DNA from: Nitrobacter sp047149785
GTDB taxonomy: Bacteria > Pseudomonadota > Alphaproteobacteria > Rhizobiales > Xanthobacteraceae
Direction: 5' to 3'
Assembly (NCBI RefSeq): GCF_047149785.1
Contig: NZ_BAAGBE010000001.1
Coordinates: forward strand, 930,001-994,000
Length of the DNA: 64,000 bases
How positions within the stretch are numbered: position 1 is the stretch's first letter; every line of letters begins with the position of its first letter. Of this stretch, positions 34,808 to 43,022 are shown piece by piece. The position numbers were made by a program, and so were the translations under genes. Below the pieces are notes generated by a model. That model was not told where the DNA came from. It ran no database searches and worked only from the letters and a program-made list of their open reading frames with translations.

Positions 34808-35384
34808 CGTCGCCTTACCTCTCCATTTGTAACTGAATGGACGATCGGCAATGACTGCCGACGTTCCCGAACAAATGAGTCCGCGGTCACGAGGAAAACG
34901 TCTCGCCGGAGAGCGTTGGTGACGCGCGACCCTTCCCAATGGCCAGTGTGGAATGATCAATTGGGTACCTACCGCGCGTATTGCACATTCGGAACGGCCA
35001 TTGCTGCCGCCACGATTGGACTACCCCCATCAACCCGTTGACCCCAACCCAGGAAAGGTCGGCCAAGCATCTGGCCAACATCCCAGCAATATGCTTAACT
35101 GTATATAACGGCGTCCCATGATGTCAATACGATATACTTAATCGTATATGACGGTATCTGAATAGTCTTCGGGTGATTTCGGCGCGACCAGAATCTGTTG
35201 CGTCATATGAATGGTGATATATAACGTTTGCCGAATCGCCAATGACACCCGACAGGATCAGTGCCAGCGTGCTCGAGCGCCCGGCAAGCTCACAGCTAGC
35301 TGTGAGCTTTCAGGAGGTTGTCCATCCGGTCTGGACCGTGGAAGCTGAAGTTGTCGAAGCTTTAGCCAATCCGCGGAGGACCGA
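34808..35384. promoter_or_regulatory. Promoter region of the receptor unit with repeated TATA motif
   Basis: 577 nt without a gene. Two copies of a motif lie 43 nt apart: CTTAACTGTATATAACGG at 35094-35111 and CTTAATCGTATATGACGG at 35137-35154. The second overlaps an inverted repeat, ATACGAT-N7-ATCGTAT (about 35128-35148), extended on each side by an imperfect GTCA/TGAC. A weaker relative, GTGATATATAACG, is near 35214. The same motif occurs before exbB (36555) and before the NRPS operon (4342). The position about 290-350 nt before the receptor start suits an upstream activator or a long leader. The rest of the gap shows nothing recognisable. Confidence 0.5.
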
Positions 35385-35577
35385 ATGGACACCCATAAGA
35401 ATGCGCCTCTCACGCCGAAAGGTCGCGAGGCGATGGTGCGGAGCGTGATCGAGGGCAAGCTGACGAAGGCCGCGGCCGCGCTCCAGTTCAATGTGACAGC
35501 GAAGACGGTCGCCAAATGGGTCAATCGCTTCCGCGCAGGAGGTGTGGAAGGGTTGCGTGATCGCTCCTCAGCGCGCC
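35385..35577 (+). mobile_element. IS481-like transposase, N-terminal remnant
   Basis: About 65 residues beginning MDTHKNAPLTPKGREAMV, followed by a helix-turn-helix (TKAAAALQFNVTAKTVAKWV) and RFRAGGVEGLRDRSS. This is the N-terminus of IS481-family transposases; the catalytic DDE domain is absent. After DRSSARRA the frame runs into sequence that reads better on the opposite strand as part of a receptor N-terminus. The remnant marks an old insertion followed by deletion. No terminal inverted repeats could be defined. Confidence 0.65.
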
Positions 35578-35579
35578 GG

Positions 35580-35785
35580 GCTCGCCTTGGTTTTGCGTGT
35601 TGTCCGGAAGCCGATTGCGGAGTGACCGACGCTGACCGGTGAGGAGGAGGGTCGACGTAGACCGGAGGTAACGACGGCTGCGACTGCTGCTCTTGACCAA
35701 AAGCGTGTTTGGAAATCACCACGTTTATCACTGCGACGCAGGCGATCTCAATACGTCGCGCGCTAATCCTGTATGACTTTGTCAC
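35580..35785 (-). pseudogene. TonB-dependent receptor, N-terminal remnant
   Basis: The minus strand, from a GTG at 35785, reads MTKSYRISARRIEIACVAVI, then SKHAFGQEQQSQPSLPPVYVD and a Pro/Arg/Ala-rich stretch. A short hydrophobic signal-like segment followed by LPPVYVDPP is the way many alphaproteobacterial TonB receptors begin. The plug and barrel are missing: the homology ends where the IS481-like remnant begins at about 35577. A second receptor was probably present here before an insertion and deletion. The left boundary is uncertain by about 20 nt. Confidence 0.5.
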
Positions 35786-35996
35786 TGAATCCCCCCAAGC
35801 CCATTCTCGCGTTGACGCGGATTGGCACGTGGGAGGAGGCGCGTGTATCCATCGATGCGGCGGTCAAGGTTATAATTGTAGCTGGTGTGGAGATCCTCCG
35901 CGAACCGCGACGATGATTTCATTGTAGCATTGGCTTTTGGAGTTCAGACATGCGAGGCACCGGAGGTCATCATGAGGCGATGCTTTTGGGAGATTG

Positions 35997-36463
35997 ATGT
36001 CAATCTGGATGTTTCTCCGCATCGAGTGGGGACCGGTAAGTGAAATAATTGGCCCGCATCGGGCCAATATGCTCGAAGCCATCGGTCGCCTTGGCTCGAT
36101 ATCGGCGGCAGCGCCGGCCGTCGATCTCAGTACTCGCCAGCTTTTGGCAATCGGTGCATATTCTCAATTCGCTGTTTGACGAGCCGCTGGTGGAACTCAG
36201 GCGCGGCGTTCCTGACTCCCATCGGAAAGGAAGTGCTAGCGAGATTTCGTGAGATGGAGCAGGTCGCAAATAGCGTCCTGAAGCCCTACTTCCGCGCCTT
36301 TGAGAAACGGTTCGGGATTGATTCCACAACACTGCCAGCGATACCGCGCTACGCCCAAATAATCAGTCTGCACAAAGTCGCGCCTTCGGCAAAAAAGCAG
36401 ATGCTGCAACGTAAACCTCGTCAGAAGACGAAGATGTCAAGGGCGATGAGCCGGATAGGATAG
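35997..36463 (+). pseudogene. ModE/LysR-type winged-helix regulator, frameshifted
   Basis: Pieces of one small DNA-binding protein are spread over three frames. Frame 1 from ATG 35997 gives IIGPHRANMLEAIGRLGSIS, then AAAPAVDLS, matching the ModE N-terminal helix-turn-helix. Frame 2 gives ILNSLFDEPLVELRRG (about 36137-36200). Frame 3 gives LTPIGKEVLARFREMEQVAN to the stop at 36463. Order and spacing are those of an intact ModE-like N-terminal domain, so at least two frameshifts have broken it. Small single-domain proteins of this type often sit beside siderophore receptors, so it may once have controlled this locus. Confidence 0.7.
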
Positions 36464-36554
36464 CATTCGCTGACATGCGAACCATTGTCCCCCAACCGAA
36501 GAGACTGCCAGGCGATTGCCAAGTACAGGTATCTGGCAAACTTCCAACGGTGTA

Positions 36555-36572
36555 CTTAATCCTATACAACGA
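36555..36572 (+). promoter_or_regulatory. Motif CTTAATCCTATACAACGA upstream of exbB
   Basis: It lies 105 nt before the exbB start. It aligns with the two sites before the receptor unit (35094, 35137) not only in the core but also downstream: the following TATCCAATGATGGCAAT parallels GTCCCATGATGTCAAT after the 35094 site. This is the clearest pairwise match in the set and suggests that both promoters came from the same control region or answer to the same regulator. Confidence 0.45.
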
Positions 36573-36676
36573 TATCCAATGATGGCAATGTCCGAGGGTA
36601 TCGGGTGATCTCAGGGATGCGGCCCCGGTCACTCCATTCCTTGTGCAGATGCAGGCTTCTTGTGAACTCCGATCTG

Positions 36677-37318
36677 ATGTCTCTCTCGTTTTTTGGACAA
36701 TTGCCGGCCTCCTTCTTGCAAGCAGGCGCAGTTGGCAAAGGGGTGATGCTTGTTCTAGCCTCGGCGTCGGTCTGGAGCTGGGTGCTGATCGGGGAAGGGG
36801 TGTATGGCCTTCTTCGCCTCAAACGATCTGTCGGGGCGTTCGGCGATAGAGTTCCGCCGCCTTTGCTCGCAAACGTTGTCGAGGCCGGCCATGCGGCCAC
36901 GCGGGTGGCGCTCCCTGGAGAGAGTTCGTCAGAACTGCGCGCGCGGCTGAGCGAGGCGATGGGACGCAAAGCTCACGAACTGTTCGCCCATGCGGAGCGG
37001 GGCTTGCCGACGCTTGCGGTGATCGCGTCGGTTGCGCCGTTCGTGGGCCTGTTCGGAACGGTGTATGGCATCATGACGAGCTTTGCCGGCATTGCCGAGG
37101 CGAAGGATACAAGTCTTGCGGTCGTCGCCCCGGGGATTGCCGAGGCGCTCGCGGCGACGGCCTGGGGCCTGGCGGCGGCGATTCCGGCGGCTGTCGGATA
37201 CAACCGGATCGGTTCGGCACTGGCGCGGCTGTCGCAGAATCTGTCCCACGCCGTTGACGAACGCGCGGTTGAGCTTGCCTCAGAGAGTGCGCCCGCATCG
37301 AAAAAGGATGCCGCGTAA
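36677..37318 (+). CDS. exbB: ExbB, TonB-system proton channel subunit (first set)
   Basis: Inner-membrane MotA/TolQ/ExbB protein, 213 aa from ATG 36677. There are three membrane segments: KGVMLVLASASVWSWVLIG near residues 20-38, TLAVIASVAPFVGLFGTVYG, and AVVAPGIAEALAATAWGLAA, the last two holding the family's conserved channel motif. I chose the internal ATG because it starts MSLSFFGQLP, as ExbB proteins often do; the frame is open 24 codons upstream. The stop overlaps the exbD start (TAATG). With exbD and tonB it energises outer-membrane siderophore import, probably through the receptor at 32651. Confidence 0.95.
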   Translation: MSLSFFGQLPASFLQAGAVGKGVMLVLASASVWSWVLIGEGVYGLLRLKRSVGAFGDRVPPPLLANVVEAGHAATRVALPGESSSELRARLSEAMGRKAHELFAHAERGLPTLAVIASVAPFVGLFGTVYGIMTSFAGIAEAKDTSLAVVAPGIAEALAATAWGLAAAIPAAVGYNRIGSALARLSQNLSHAVDERAVELASESAPASKKDAA

Positions 37319-37845
37319 TGGCGCTCGGCAGCTTCGGCAAACCCGGAAGCGCAATTTACCGGCCGTTGGCGGACATCAACGTCACGCCACTCGTCGACGT
37401 GATGCTGGTTCTGCTGATCATTTTCATGGTGACCGCTCCGCTGTTGTCTGCAGGACTGAAGGTCAACCTCCCGCAAGCCAAAACGATTGTTCCGCTGGAT
37501 CCGAAGGAACCGATCGTCCTGATGATCCAGAAGGACGGAAAGCTCGCGCTCGGATCGGATGACGTCCGTGCGGACAATCTTATCTCAGCGATTGAGGCCA
37601 AGGCAGGTGGCGACCGCAACCGGGTGATCCACCTGCGCAGCGACAAGGATGTCCCCTTCGGCGACGTGGTCTCGATTATGGATCGCCTCGCCACGAACGG
37701 CCTGACTCATCTCGCGATCGTCGCGCGGCCAGAAAATGCGAACGAGCAGCACGGCCTGGAGGCCGCCCAGCCGGGGGAAACCGGGGCCTCCAATGGTCCG
37801 CAGGCTGTCCCCGTGCCGGCGCCGGACACGCCAGCCCCGAACTAG
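37318..37845 (+). CDS. exbD: ExbD, TonB-system proton channel subunit (first set)
   Basis: 175 aa: a short cytoplasmic N-terminus, one membrane segment (VDVMLVLLIIFMVTAPLL) and a periplasmic domain. The proton-carrying Asp is D27 in NVTPLVDVML. The C-terminal tail is rich in Ala, Pro and Gly. The start overlaps the exbB stop by one base and tonB follows after 8 nt, so the three are one operon. Confidence 0.95.
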   Translation: MALGSFGKPGSAIYRPLADINVTPLVDVMLVLLIIFMVTAPLLSAGLKVNLPQAKTIVPLDPKEPIVLMIQKDGKLALGSDDVRADNLISAIEAKAGGDRNRVIHLRSDKDVPFGDVVSIMDRLATNGLTHLAIVARPENANEQHGLEAAQPGETGASNGPQAVPVPAPDTPAPN

Positions 37846-37853
37846 CCGGGTCA

Positions 37854-38750
37854 ATGCGAGACGTGTCATTACGGACGCACAGCAGCGAACCAAATCTTCA
37901 GCTGGCGCCCCCATGGTTGAGGCTCACCGTGATCGTCGTCGTGCTTGGGATCCACGTCGTCGCATTTGCCGGTATTTCCTGGAGCACGCCGGAAAAGATC
38001 ACCCCGTTGCCCGACATCGCGGTTGAAGTGATTCCGCAAGGCGAGACGGTCACCGAAACGAGTGTTGTGCCGACTCCGGAGGCCGCTCCTGAGGTCACGT
38101 CCCAGCAGGCCATGATCGCATCACCGGAGAGCGAGACACATGAAGCGCCCGAAGTCGAGACACCGAAGCAGGAAGAGGCGCCCGCTACGCCCGCTCTGAC
38201 GGCGCCTCGCCCGAAAATTGAGTCCGAAGATGCGCCGCCGATCGCCGTCGAGCAGGCCGCAACACCAGACATCAAGAAGTCGACTCCGGTCACAGAGAAG
38301 CCGCACCGTCCCGACAAGGAGAAGCGTCCGGAGGCCAAGCGCCGTGCCGCGCCGCATGCGCTGACGCGCGGCAAGCGAGAGGTTCACGCTCGCCAGTTTG
38401 GTCGTCAGGCACAATTAGGTGCGCCCGCGATCCGCGCCGGGGTGAAGAACGGCTCCTCGGCTGCCAACAGGATGTCACGGTCAGCGTACGGTGCGCTGGT
38501 GTCGGCCGAGATCAATCGTCATAAGACCTACCCGGCCAGCGCGCGCAGCGCGGGGATCGCAGGCAGCGTCGGCGTCGTGTTTTCGGTGGGAGCCTCGGGC
38601 GCGATCGTTTCTCATTCCATTACGCGCTCCTCCGGCAATGGCGCGCTCGATGCCGCCGTGCACGGCATGATGGCGGCCGCGCATCCGCCGCCGCCGCCCG
38701 GCGGACATTTCCGGGGCAGCGTGACGATTCATTTCAATTTGGGGCGATGA
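37854..38750 (+). CDS. tonB: TonB (first set)
   Basis: 298 aa. One membrane anchor near residues 23-43 (LRLTVIVVVLGIHVVAFAGI) is followed by a long Pro/Glu/Lys-rich spacer that spans the periplasm and a C-terminal domain with the TonB signature (YPASARSAGIAGSVGVVFSV; ALDAAVHGMMAAAHPPPPP). It transmits energy from ExbB-ExbD to the receptor plug. The stop overlaps the start of the truncated permease gene, ATGATGA. Confidence 0.93.
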   Translation: MRDVSLRTHSSEPNLQLAPPWLRLTVIVVVLGIHVVAFAGISWSTPEKITPLPDIAVEVIPQGETVTETSVVPTPEAAPEVTSQQAMIASPESETHEAPEVETPKQEEAPATPALTAPRPKIESEDAPPIAVEQAATPDIKKSTPVTEKPHRPDKEKRPEAKRRAAPHALTRGKREVHARQFGRQAQLGAPAIRAGVKNGSSAANRMSRSAYGALVSAEINRHKTYPASARSAGIAGSVGVVFSVGASGAIVSHSITRSSGNGALDAAVHGMMAAAHPPPPPGGHFRGSVTIHFNLGR

Positions 38751-39409
38751 TGAAGACAGCGGACCTATCGCAGGCGGATTCTTATCTCCACTCATCGATC
38801 CGGAGTGATCTGCTTCTGACCGTGCTGTTTCTGGCTCTCGTGGCGCTGATATTGATGTCGCTGACAATCGGGCGATATCCGGTGCCGATCGGCGAGGTGG
38901 CGCGAATCGCGTTCACGACACTGCCGTTTGATGCGGTCGGAAGTTATGACGACAAGAGCTTGGTTGTCGTCGAGATCATCCGGATGCCGCGCATTCCGTT
39001 GGTCACGATCTGCGGCATGGGACTTGCGCTGTCCGGAGCTGCAATGCAGGGCGTATTCCGCAACCCGCTCGTCGGTCCGGAAATCGCTGGCGTCACGACT
39101 GGACCTGATGTGCGAGAGCTCCACGACATACGTAACGCGCTCGAACACAAATTCCTACAGGTCTACGCGGGCTGGGCACGACCGTTTATGCGAGCTGCAC
39201 CAAGCAGCGAAGGCTTGGGATTCTCGATCGACAGTGATTTTCTCGAGACTAAGGCTCTGCGTGTGATGAAGATAGCTCGTTCCGCGCTCATCCAAACGGC
39301 CTTGGCAGTCGGCGTCGAAGAACGAGCGCGGAAGCGACCTGAAACTTTTGTTGCATCGATGTCTCTTTTTGGCCTCGACGATCGTCGCAAACGACGTGAC
39401 CCGATGTAG
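38747..39409 (+). pseudogene. Truncated FecCD-type permease fused to a HEPN-like 3' fragment
   Basis: The first ~119 residues are the start of an iron-siderophore ABC permease: a membrane helix (LLTVLFLALVALILMSL), IGRYPVPIGEVARI and the motif GAAMQGVFRNPLVGPEIAGV. The full family is about 340 aa. At about 39103 (after GVTTG) the frame continues into unrelated soluble sequence: DIRNALEHKFLQVY and DFLETKALRVMKIARSALIQ, which resemble the C-terminal HEPN domain of LA2681-type proteins. The open frame of 220 codons is therefore a deletion fusion; neither half can be a working transporter. No ATPase gene follows. It overlaps the tonB stop by 4 nt. Confidence 0.75.
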
Positions 39410-39531
39410 CTGCGATCGGCTGCTGAGTCTAAGCATCTTCGCTTACGGACGACGGCGATGGTTGCTTCCACGGCGGAAACTGGGGGCGAATTCGCTCCGT
39501 CGATGGCCCGGGCATCGGATCGCTGTAGAAA

Positions 39532-39606
39532 TGGTGCCGGCGGAGAGGATCGAACTCCCGACCTTCGGTTTACAAAACCGCTGCACTACCGCTGTGCTAC
39601 GCCGGC
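39532..39606 (-). tRNA. tRNA-Thr (UGU)
   Basis: Complete cloverleaf on the minus strand with acceptor stem GCCGGCG/CGCCGGC and encoded CCA. The anticodon loop is TTTGTAA, giving anticodon TGT (Thr). The T arm GGTTCGATCC-type sequence GAGTTCGATCC is present. Its 3' end faces the siderophore locus, the side on which tRNA-targeting integrases insert DNA. Confidence 0.95.
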
Positions 39607-40219
39607 CCCGGCGGACACCGATCCGGTGCCTGTTGGGTAATAAACCAGAATCCATGCGGACAACAACGGCGGACGCGGACCTGTCGGGCCGTTGTGCCGG
39701 GCGACTGCTTATTGCGGTTCCCGGGCCTTCGTCAACATCGGCCGGACCGGGAGACCGCCAATTGTCGCGACTGGAATCGGCGGTTGTTCGCAGGGCGCCG
39801 CCGTCCGTGCATTTTCGCCCCAGCTTATGTGGTCCACGTGAACCGCGGATTTAAAACCACGCCCGCCGAAATCGTAAACGACTTCTGAATCACAGCCATG
39901 CCGGAAAAATATTAACCGGAACTCGAGCTGTGGAATCGCCTGAAGTCCTGGTCATGGAACAACGCCGATACCGGTGGCCGGCATGTGCAACTTGGATCAC
40001 GTTCTGCGGCCGGCCCCGTGAAACCTGGCCCTGCTCAGCGTCTGGCTGTGGCAGGAGCCTCGTCCGCGCGCGCCCCGCGTTAATATTCCGATAGCGGGAT
40101 CGGTCGCAATTGATGGTCCGCGCAGGCTTGCGCATTAGGCTTACCGGCAGTTTGGACGGCGGCTTTAACCCTTGCCGGCGCCGGTTCGATTAGGCTCTGC
40201 CGCAAACCGGAACTCTGTA
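39607..40219. other. Intergenic region, no gene seen
   Basis: 613 nt between tRNA-Thr and the secreted protein gene at 40220. Open frames on both strands are short, overlap each other and show no family motif. No tRNA, clear terminator or repeat was found. It should contain the tRNA promoter near its left end and a promoter for the 40220 gene near its right end. Confidence 0.5.
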
Positions 40220-40699
40220 ATGCGTATCGGCCTCGCGCTGGCTCTTTTGATCGGAACATCGTTGACGGCTCTCGCCGACAGCGGTCCGGTGATCGTGATT
40301 CCCGGCCGTCCCGGTGTTCCCATCATCATCAACGGCGTCGATGCCTCTTACGCTGTTGTCGAAGGCGACTGGGGGCTTGCCCGAAGGACGCACGTGCAGC
40401 CGACGGTGTATGGCGGGCGCTACGTCGATCCCGAGCCGCACGTCGGTCATTATTATCCGAGCCTCGGTCATGCGCCGGGTTACGGGCGCCTCGAAATCGA
40501 ACCACCGGCGAACCGCAAGCTGCCGCCGCGCGCCGAAAGCTTTCATCAGTCATGGTCGGCCCATTCCGATCCGGTGCCCGCGCAATCGGATATCCCGCAG
40601 ACGCCCCCTGCGGTCATCCTCGCGCCGGAGATCGGCTCCTCGGGTCTGCCGAACCACTTTCAGCGACGGGCTCCGCAGTTTCAGAGACCCAAACCGTAG
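40220..40699 (+). CDS. Secreted protein of unknown function
   Basis: 159 aa from ATG 40220. It has a cleavable signal peptide (MRIGLALALLIGTSLTALA, then DSG) and a mature part rich in Pro, Gly, Tyr and His (VIPGRPGVPIIINGVDASYA; VYGGRYVDPEPHVGHYYPS). I do not recognise a domain. Similar short Pro/Gly-rich exported proteins occur in Bradyrhizobiaceae. The frame opens 16 codons earlier, but the signal peptide fixes the start. It is followed after 41 nt by another exported His/Tyr-rich gene on the same strand. Confidence 0.75.
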   Translation: MRIGLALALLIGTSLTALADSGPVIVIPGRPGVPIIINGVDASYAVVEGDWGLARRTHVQPTVYGGRYVDPEPHVGHYYPSLGHAPGYGRLEIEPPANRKLPPRAESFHQSWSAHSDPVPAQSDIPQTPPAVILAPEIGSSGLPNHFQRRAPQFQRPKP

Positions 40700-40740
40700 A
40701 ATCGAACTTTAAGAAAAACAGGCAAAGCAGGAGAGAGAGA

Positions 40741-41307
40741 ATGCGTCAGGTGATTTCGGGATTGGTCGCGGCTGTTGCCATGGCGGCGGCGAGCGCCGCG
40801 CCAGCCATGGCGTGCGGCGGGTTGTTCACCAGCGGAGGGTGTTCGCCGTGCCAAGCATACAGTCCATGCGCGCAAGGTTATTATCATGGCTATGGTCCGG
40901 GCTACGGCGTCGCCGCCTACGAGCGCCTGCCATCGCCAACGCAGTATTATTATGTCAACCAGGGGCCGACCTTCGGCGGACCGGGTAACTTCGCGCCGGT
41001 GCCGACCTATCAGGAAAGCGCCGTCTCCGGATGGAATGCCTACAGCCGTCCTTATTACTACCCCTACGACGGCGGTCGTTACGCTCATGCCATGCATCAT
41101 TACTATGACGGCGCGCGCGTAAGCGGCCCGGTCGTGTACAGCTATCGCTGGCATCACCCGCGTTCGCATTACGTCGCGTATCGCAGCGTTCGCTACGGCT
41201 ATGCGGCGCGCCACCATGGCCATCGTTTCGCAGCTCCGCGCGTGGTCTACGGATCGCGGCATCATCACCACGGCCATCATCATCCAGCGGCGCACCGCCA
41301 TCACTGA
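40741..41307 (+). CDS. Secreted His/Tyr-rich protein of unknown function
   Basis: 188 aa with a signal peptide (ISGLVAAVAMAAASAAPAMA) followed by CGG. The mature part is dominated by Tyr, Gly and His, with several Cys near the start (CGGLFTSGGCSPCQAYSPC) and a His-run at the C-terminus (HHHHGHHHPAAHRHH). The composition would allow metal binding but no fold is recognised. AGGAGAGAGAG stands directly before the ATG, a good ribosome site. It is followed by a bidirectional terminator shared with rlmB. Confidence 0.75.
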   Translation: MRQVISGLVAAVAMAAASAAPAMACGGLFTSGGCSPCQAYSPCAQGYYHGYGPGYGVAAYERLPSPTQYYYVNQGPTFGGPGNFAPVPTYQESAVSGWNAYSRPYYYPYDGGRYAHAMHHYYDGARVSGPVVYSYRWHHPRSHYVAYRSVRYGYAARHHGHRFAAPRVVYGSRHHHHGHHHPAAHRHH

Positions 41308-41323
41308 TTGGATCGCGCTTGGC

Positions 41324-41360
41324 AAACGCCCGTTCGCAACGCCGATGCGAGCGGGCGTTT
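41324..41360. terminator. Bidirectional terminator hairpin
   Basis: AAACGCCCGTTCGCA pairs with TGCGAGCGGGCGTTT around a 7-nt loop, with one mismatch, and a T-run follows on the plus strand (A-run on the minus strand). It lies between the convergent secreted protein gene and rlmB. Confidence 0.75.
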
Positions 41361-41368
41361 TCGTGTCG

Positions 41369-42211
41369 TCAGCGCATCAGGCCGAGGCGACTTGCGCCGA
41401 TATAGAGCGCCAGCACCGCCGCGTTCGAGACGTTGAGGCTCTTGATCTCGCCGGGCATGTCGAGACGCGCGACCGCGCTGCATGTTTCTCGCGTCAATTG
41501 GCGCAGGCCCCTGCCTTCGGCGCCAAGCACCAGCGCCAGCGGTTGCCGCAACCGGATGGCGGTGAGGTCCTCGCTTCCGGCGCTGTCGAGGCCGACGGTC
41601 ATGAAATCGCGGTCGTTCAGTTCAGCCAGCGCCCGCGCCAGATTCTGCACCAGCACGAGCGGCACGAGTTCCAGCGCGCCGGATGCGGACTTTGCCAGCA
41701 CGCCGGTAGCCTCGGGGCTGTGGCGCGCCGTCGTCACGATCGCCTTCACCGCGAAGGCCGCGGCCGAGCGCATGATTGCGCCGACATTGTGCGGATCGGT
41801 GATCTGGTCGAGCACCAGGACGATGCCCTCCTGCGGCAGCGTGTCGATGCCCGGTGAGGGCAGGGGCTCGGCTTCGGCGAGCAACCCCTGATGCACTGCG
41901 TCTGGGCCGAGGCGCTGGTCGATCGCGTCCGGCCGCACAATCTCGGGCGCGACACGCATTTCGATGTTTTCATCCGCGAGCCGCCGTGCGGCGTTTTCGG
42001 TGAGCAGCAATTTTCGAATCGTCCGCCGGGGATTGACCAGTGCCGCCGTCACGGTGTGCCAGCCATAGAGGATGGTCAGGCCGTCGGCTCCGGTCTCCCG
42101 ACCGTTCCGCGACGAACCCCGCCCTTGGGGCCGCTTCCTGTCTCCGGCCTTCCGGGCGCCCCACGGCCGGGAAACACGCCGGAATCGCGGTTCTCGATCA
42201 CGATCGCTCAT
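41369..42211 (-). CDS. rlmB: 23S rRNA (guanosine-2'-O-)-methyltransferase, RlmB/TrmH (SpoU) family
   Basis: 280 aa from ATG 42211; a GTG five codons earlier is also in frame. The N-terminus is basic and disordered, followed by the substrate-binding domain (LTILYGWHTVTAALVNPRR) and the SPOUT methyltransferase domain with its three motifs: VLDQITDPHNVGAIMRSAAA, ALVLGAEGRGLRQLT and LNVSNAAVLALYIGA. These are the trefoil-knot motifs that bind S-adenosylmethionine. The enzyme 2'-O-methylates the peptidyl-transferase P-loop guanosine of 23S rRNA in the family's best-known members. Confidence 0.93.
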   Translation of the reverse strand: MSDRDREPRFRRVSRPWGARKAGDRKRPQGRGSSRNGRETGADGLTILYGWHTVTAALVNPRRTIRKLLLTENAARRLADENIEMRVAPEIVRPDAIDQRLGPDAVHQGLLAEAEPLPSPGIDTLPQEGIVLVLDQITDPHNVGAIMRSAAAFAVKAIVTTARHSPEATGVLAKSASGALELVPLVLVQNLARALAELNDRDFMTVGLDSAGSEDLTAIRLRQPLALVLGAEGRGLRQLTRETCSAVARLDMPGEIKSLNVSNAAVLALYIGASRLGLMR

Positions 42212-42421
42212 GCGCGCTTGTCTCACGGGCTTGAAACAATGGCAATTTCACCGGCCCATGTGCGGAAACGCGCGATCCCGGCCGCTCTCGGTTGACTTTG
42301 CCGGCGTGCTTCGCCCATAAACGCGCGCAACCGCACGCCCGGTATCCGGGCAGGTGCCTTCAACGTCATCCACGGTCGGTCCGGCCACTTTATCAGTGGG
42401 GCGACATCCGATGGCGTTGCG

Positions 42422-42507
42422 GGGGGAGTGTCCCGAGTGGCAAAGGGAGCTGACTGTAAATCAGCCGCCGTATGGCTTCGAAGGTTCGAGTCCTTCCTCC
42501 CCCACCA
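42422..42507 (+). tRNA. tRNA-Tyr (GUA)
   Basis: 86-nt class II tRNA with long variable arm and encoded CCA. Acceptor stem GGGGGAG/CTCCCCC. The anticodon loop CTGTAAA carries GTA (Tyr). The T arm is GGTTCGAGTCC. An integrase remnant lies 117 nt beyond its 3' end. Confidence 0.97.
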
Positions 42508-42623
42508 TTATGAAATCTCCTGTTTGATTTTATTGTGTTTTTCTCTCTAAATCTCGCATCTCATCCGTAGGTGCGGGCGTTTCTGTTCGTGATCCGGCCC
42601 GCTTGGCGGCCTCTACCGCCGGC

Positions 42624-42863
42624 TTATCGCGGTTCATGGTCCGCGTATGATGCGATGCCATGCGGTCCGCGCCAACCACACTTGGCCTCCGCATCGCAGG
42701 CTTCGCGAAACCAGTTACCGAACGATTCTTTCGTCATTGGCCGGCGGTTTGCGCCGGCAATGTAGGTCATTTCCCACCATGGCCGAGCCGCGAGACTTGC
42801 GGCCAATTCTGGCTCGATCAAAGACGGGACGCGCTCGCCGGTCTTTTCGGCTGAGACGGGCAA
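42624..42863 (-). pseudogene. Tyrosine recombinase (phage-type integrase), internal remnant
   Basis: About 80 residues include EKTGERVPSLIEPELAASLA and GANRRPMTKESFGNWFREAC, a stretch common just before the catalytic H-x-x-R box of site-specific recombinases. After that the sequence degenerates: GPHGIAS stands where PHGLRK would be expected, followed by a stop. The N-terminal half and the catalytic Tyr are missing. Its position on the 3' side of tRNA-Tyr marks a former integrated element. Confidence 0.7.
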
Positions 42864-42883
42864 CGCCGTCTTAACGAGCGGAC

Positions 42884-43010
42884 GGCCAAAACGGCGGCAT
42901 CCCCGCGCCGCGCCGTGGACCGATGCGGACGTTCTGTCGGCCTATCGGGCGACCGGAGAGGGATGGCAGGGCCGGATCAACGCCGACCCTGCGGAAGGCG
43001 CCGAAGCTGG
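42884..43010 (+). pseudogene. BrnA/CopG-like antitoxin, 3' remnant
   Basis: The plus strand encodes WTDADVLSAYRATGEGWQGR followed by INADP, close to the C-terminal DNA-binding part of BrnA-type antitoxins (xxDVxxxFKAxGxGxQTRIN). Upstream, GRPKRRHPRA is in the same frame but no start or ribosome site is evident. No toxin partner is visible. It lies just beyond the integrase remnant and may belong to the same decayed element. Confidence 0.5.
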
Positions 43011-43022
43011 CGTAACGGAGTC

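Noticed and set aside
38747..39409. HEPN-like tail as a toxin of a defence system
   Set aside because: Only a 3' fragment fused to half a permease, with no RxxxxH motif pair or partner gene; best read as deletion debris.
40741..41307. His-rich C-terminus as evidence for a nickel or zinc chaperone
   Set aside because: Composition alone does not define function and no metal-transport genes are near.
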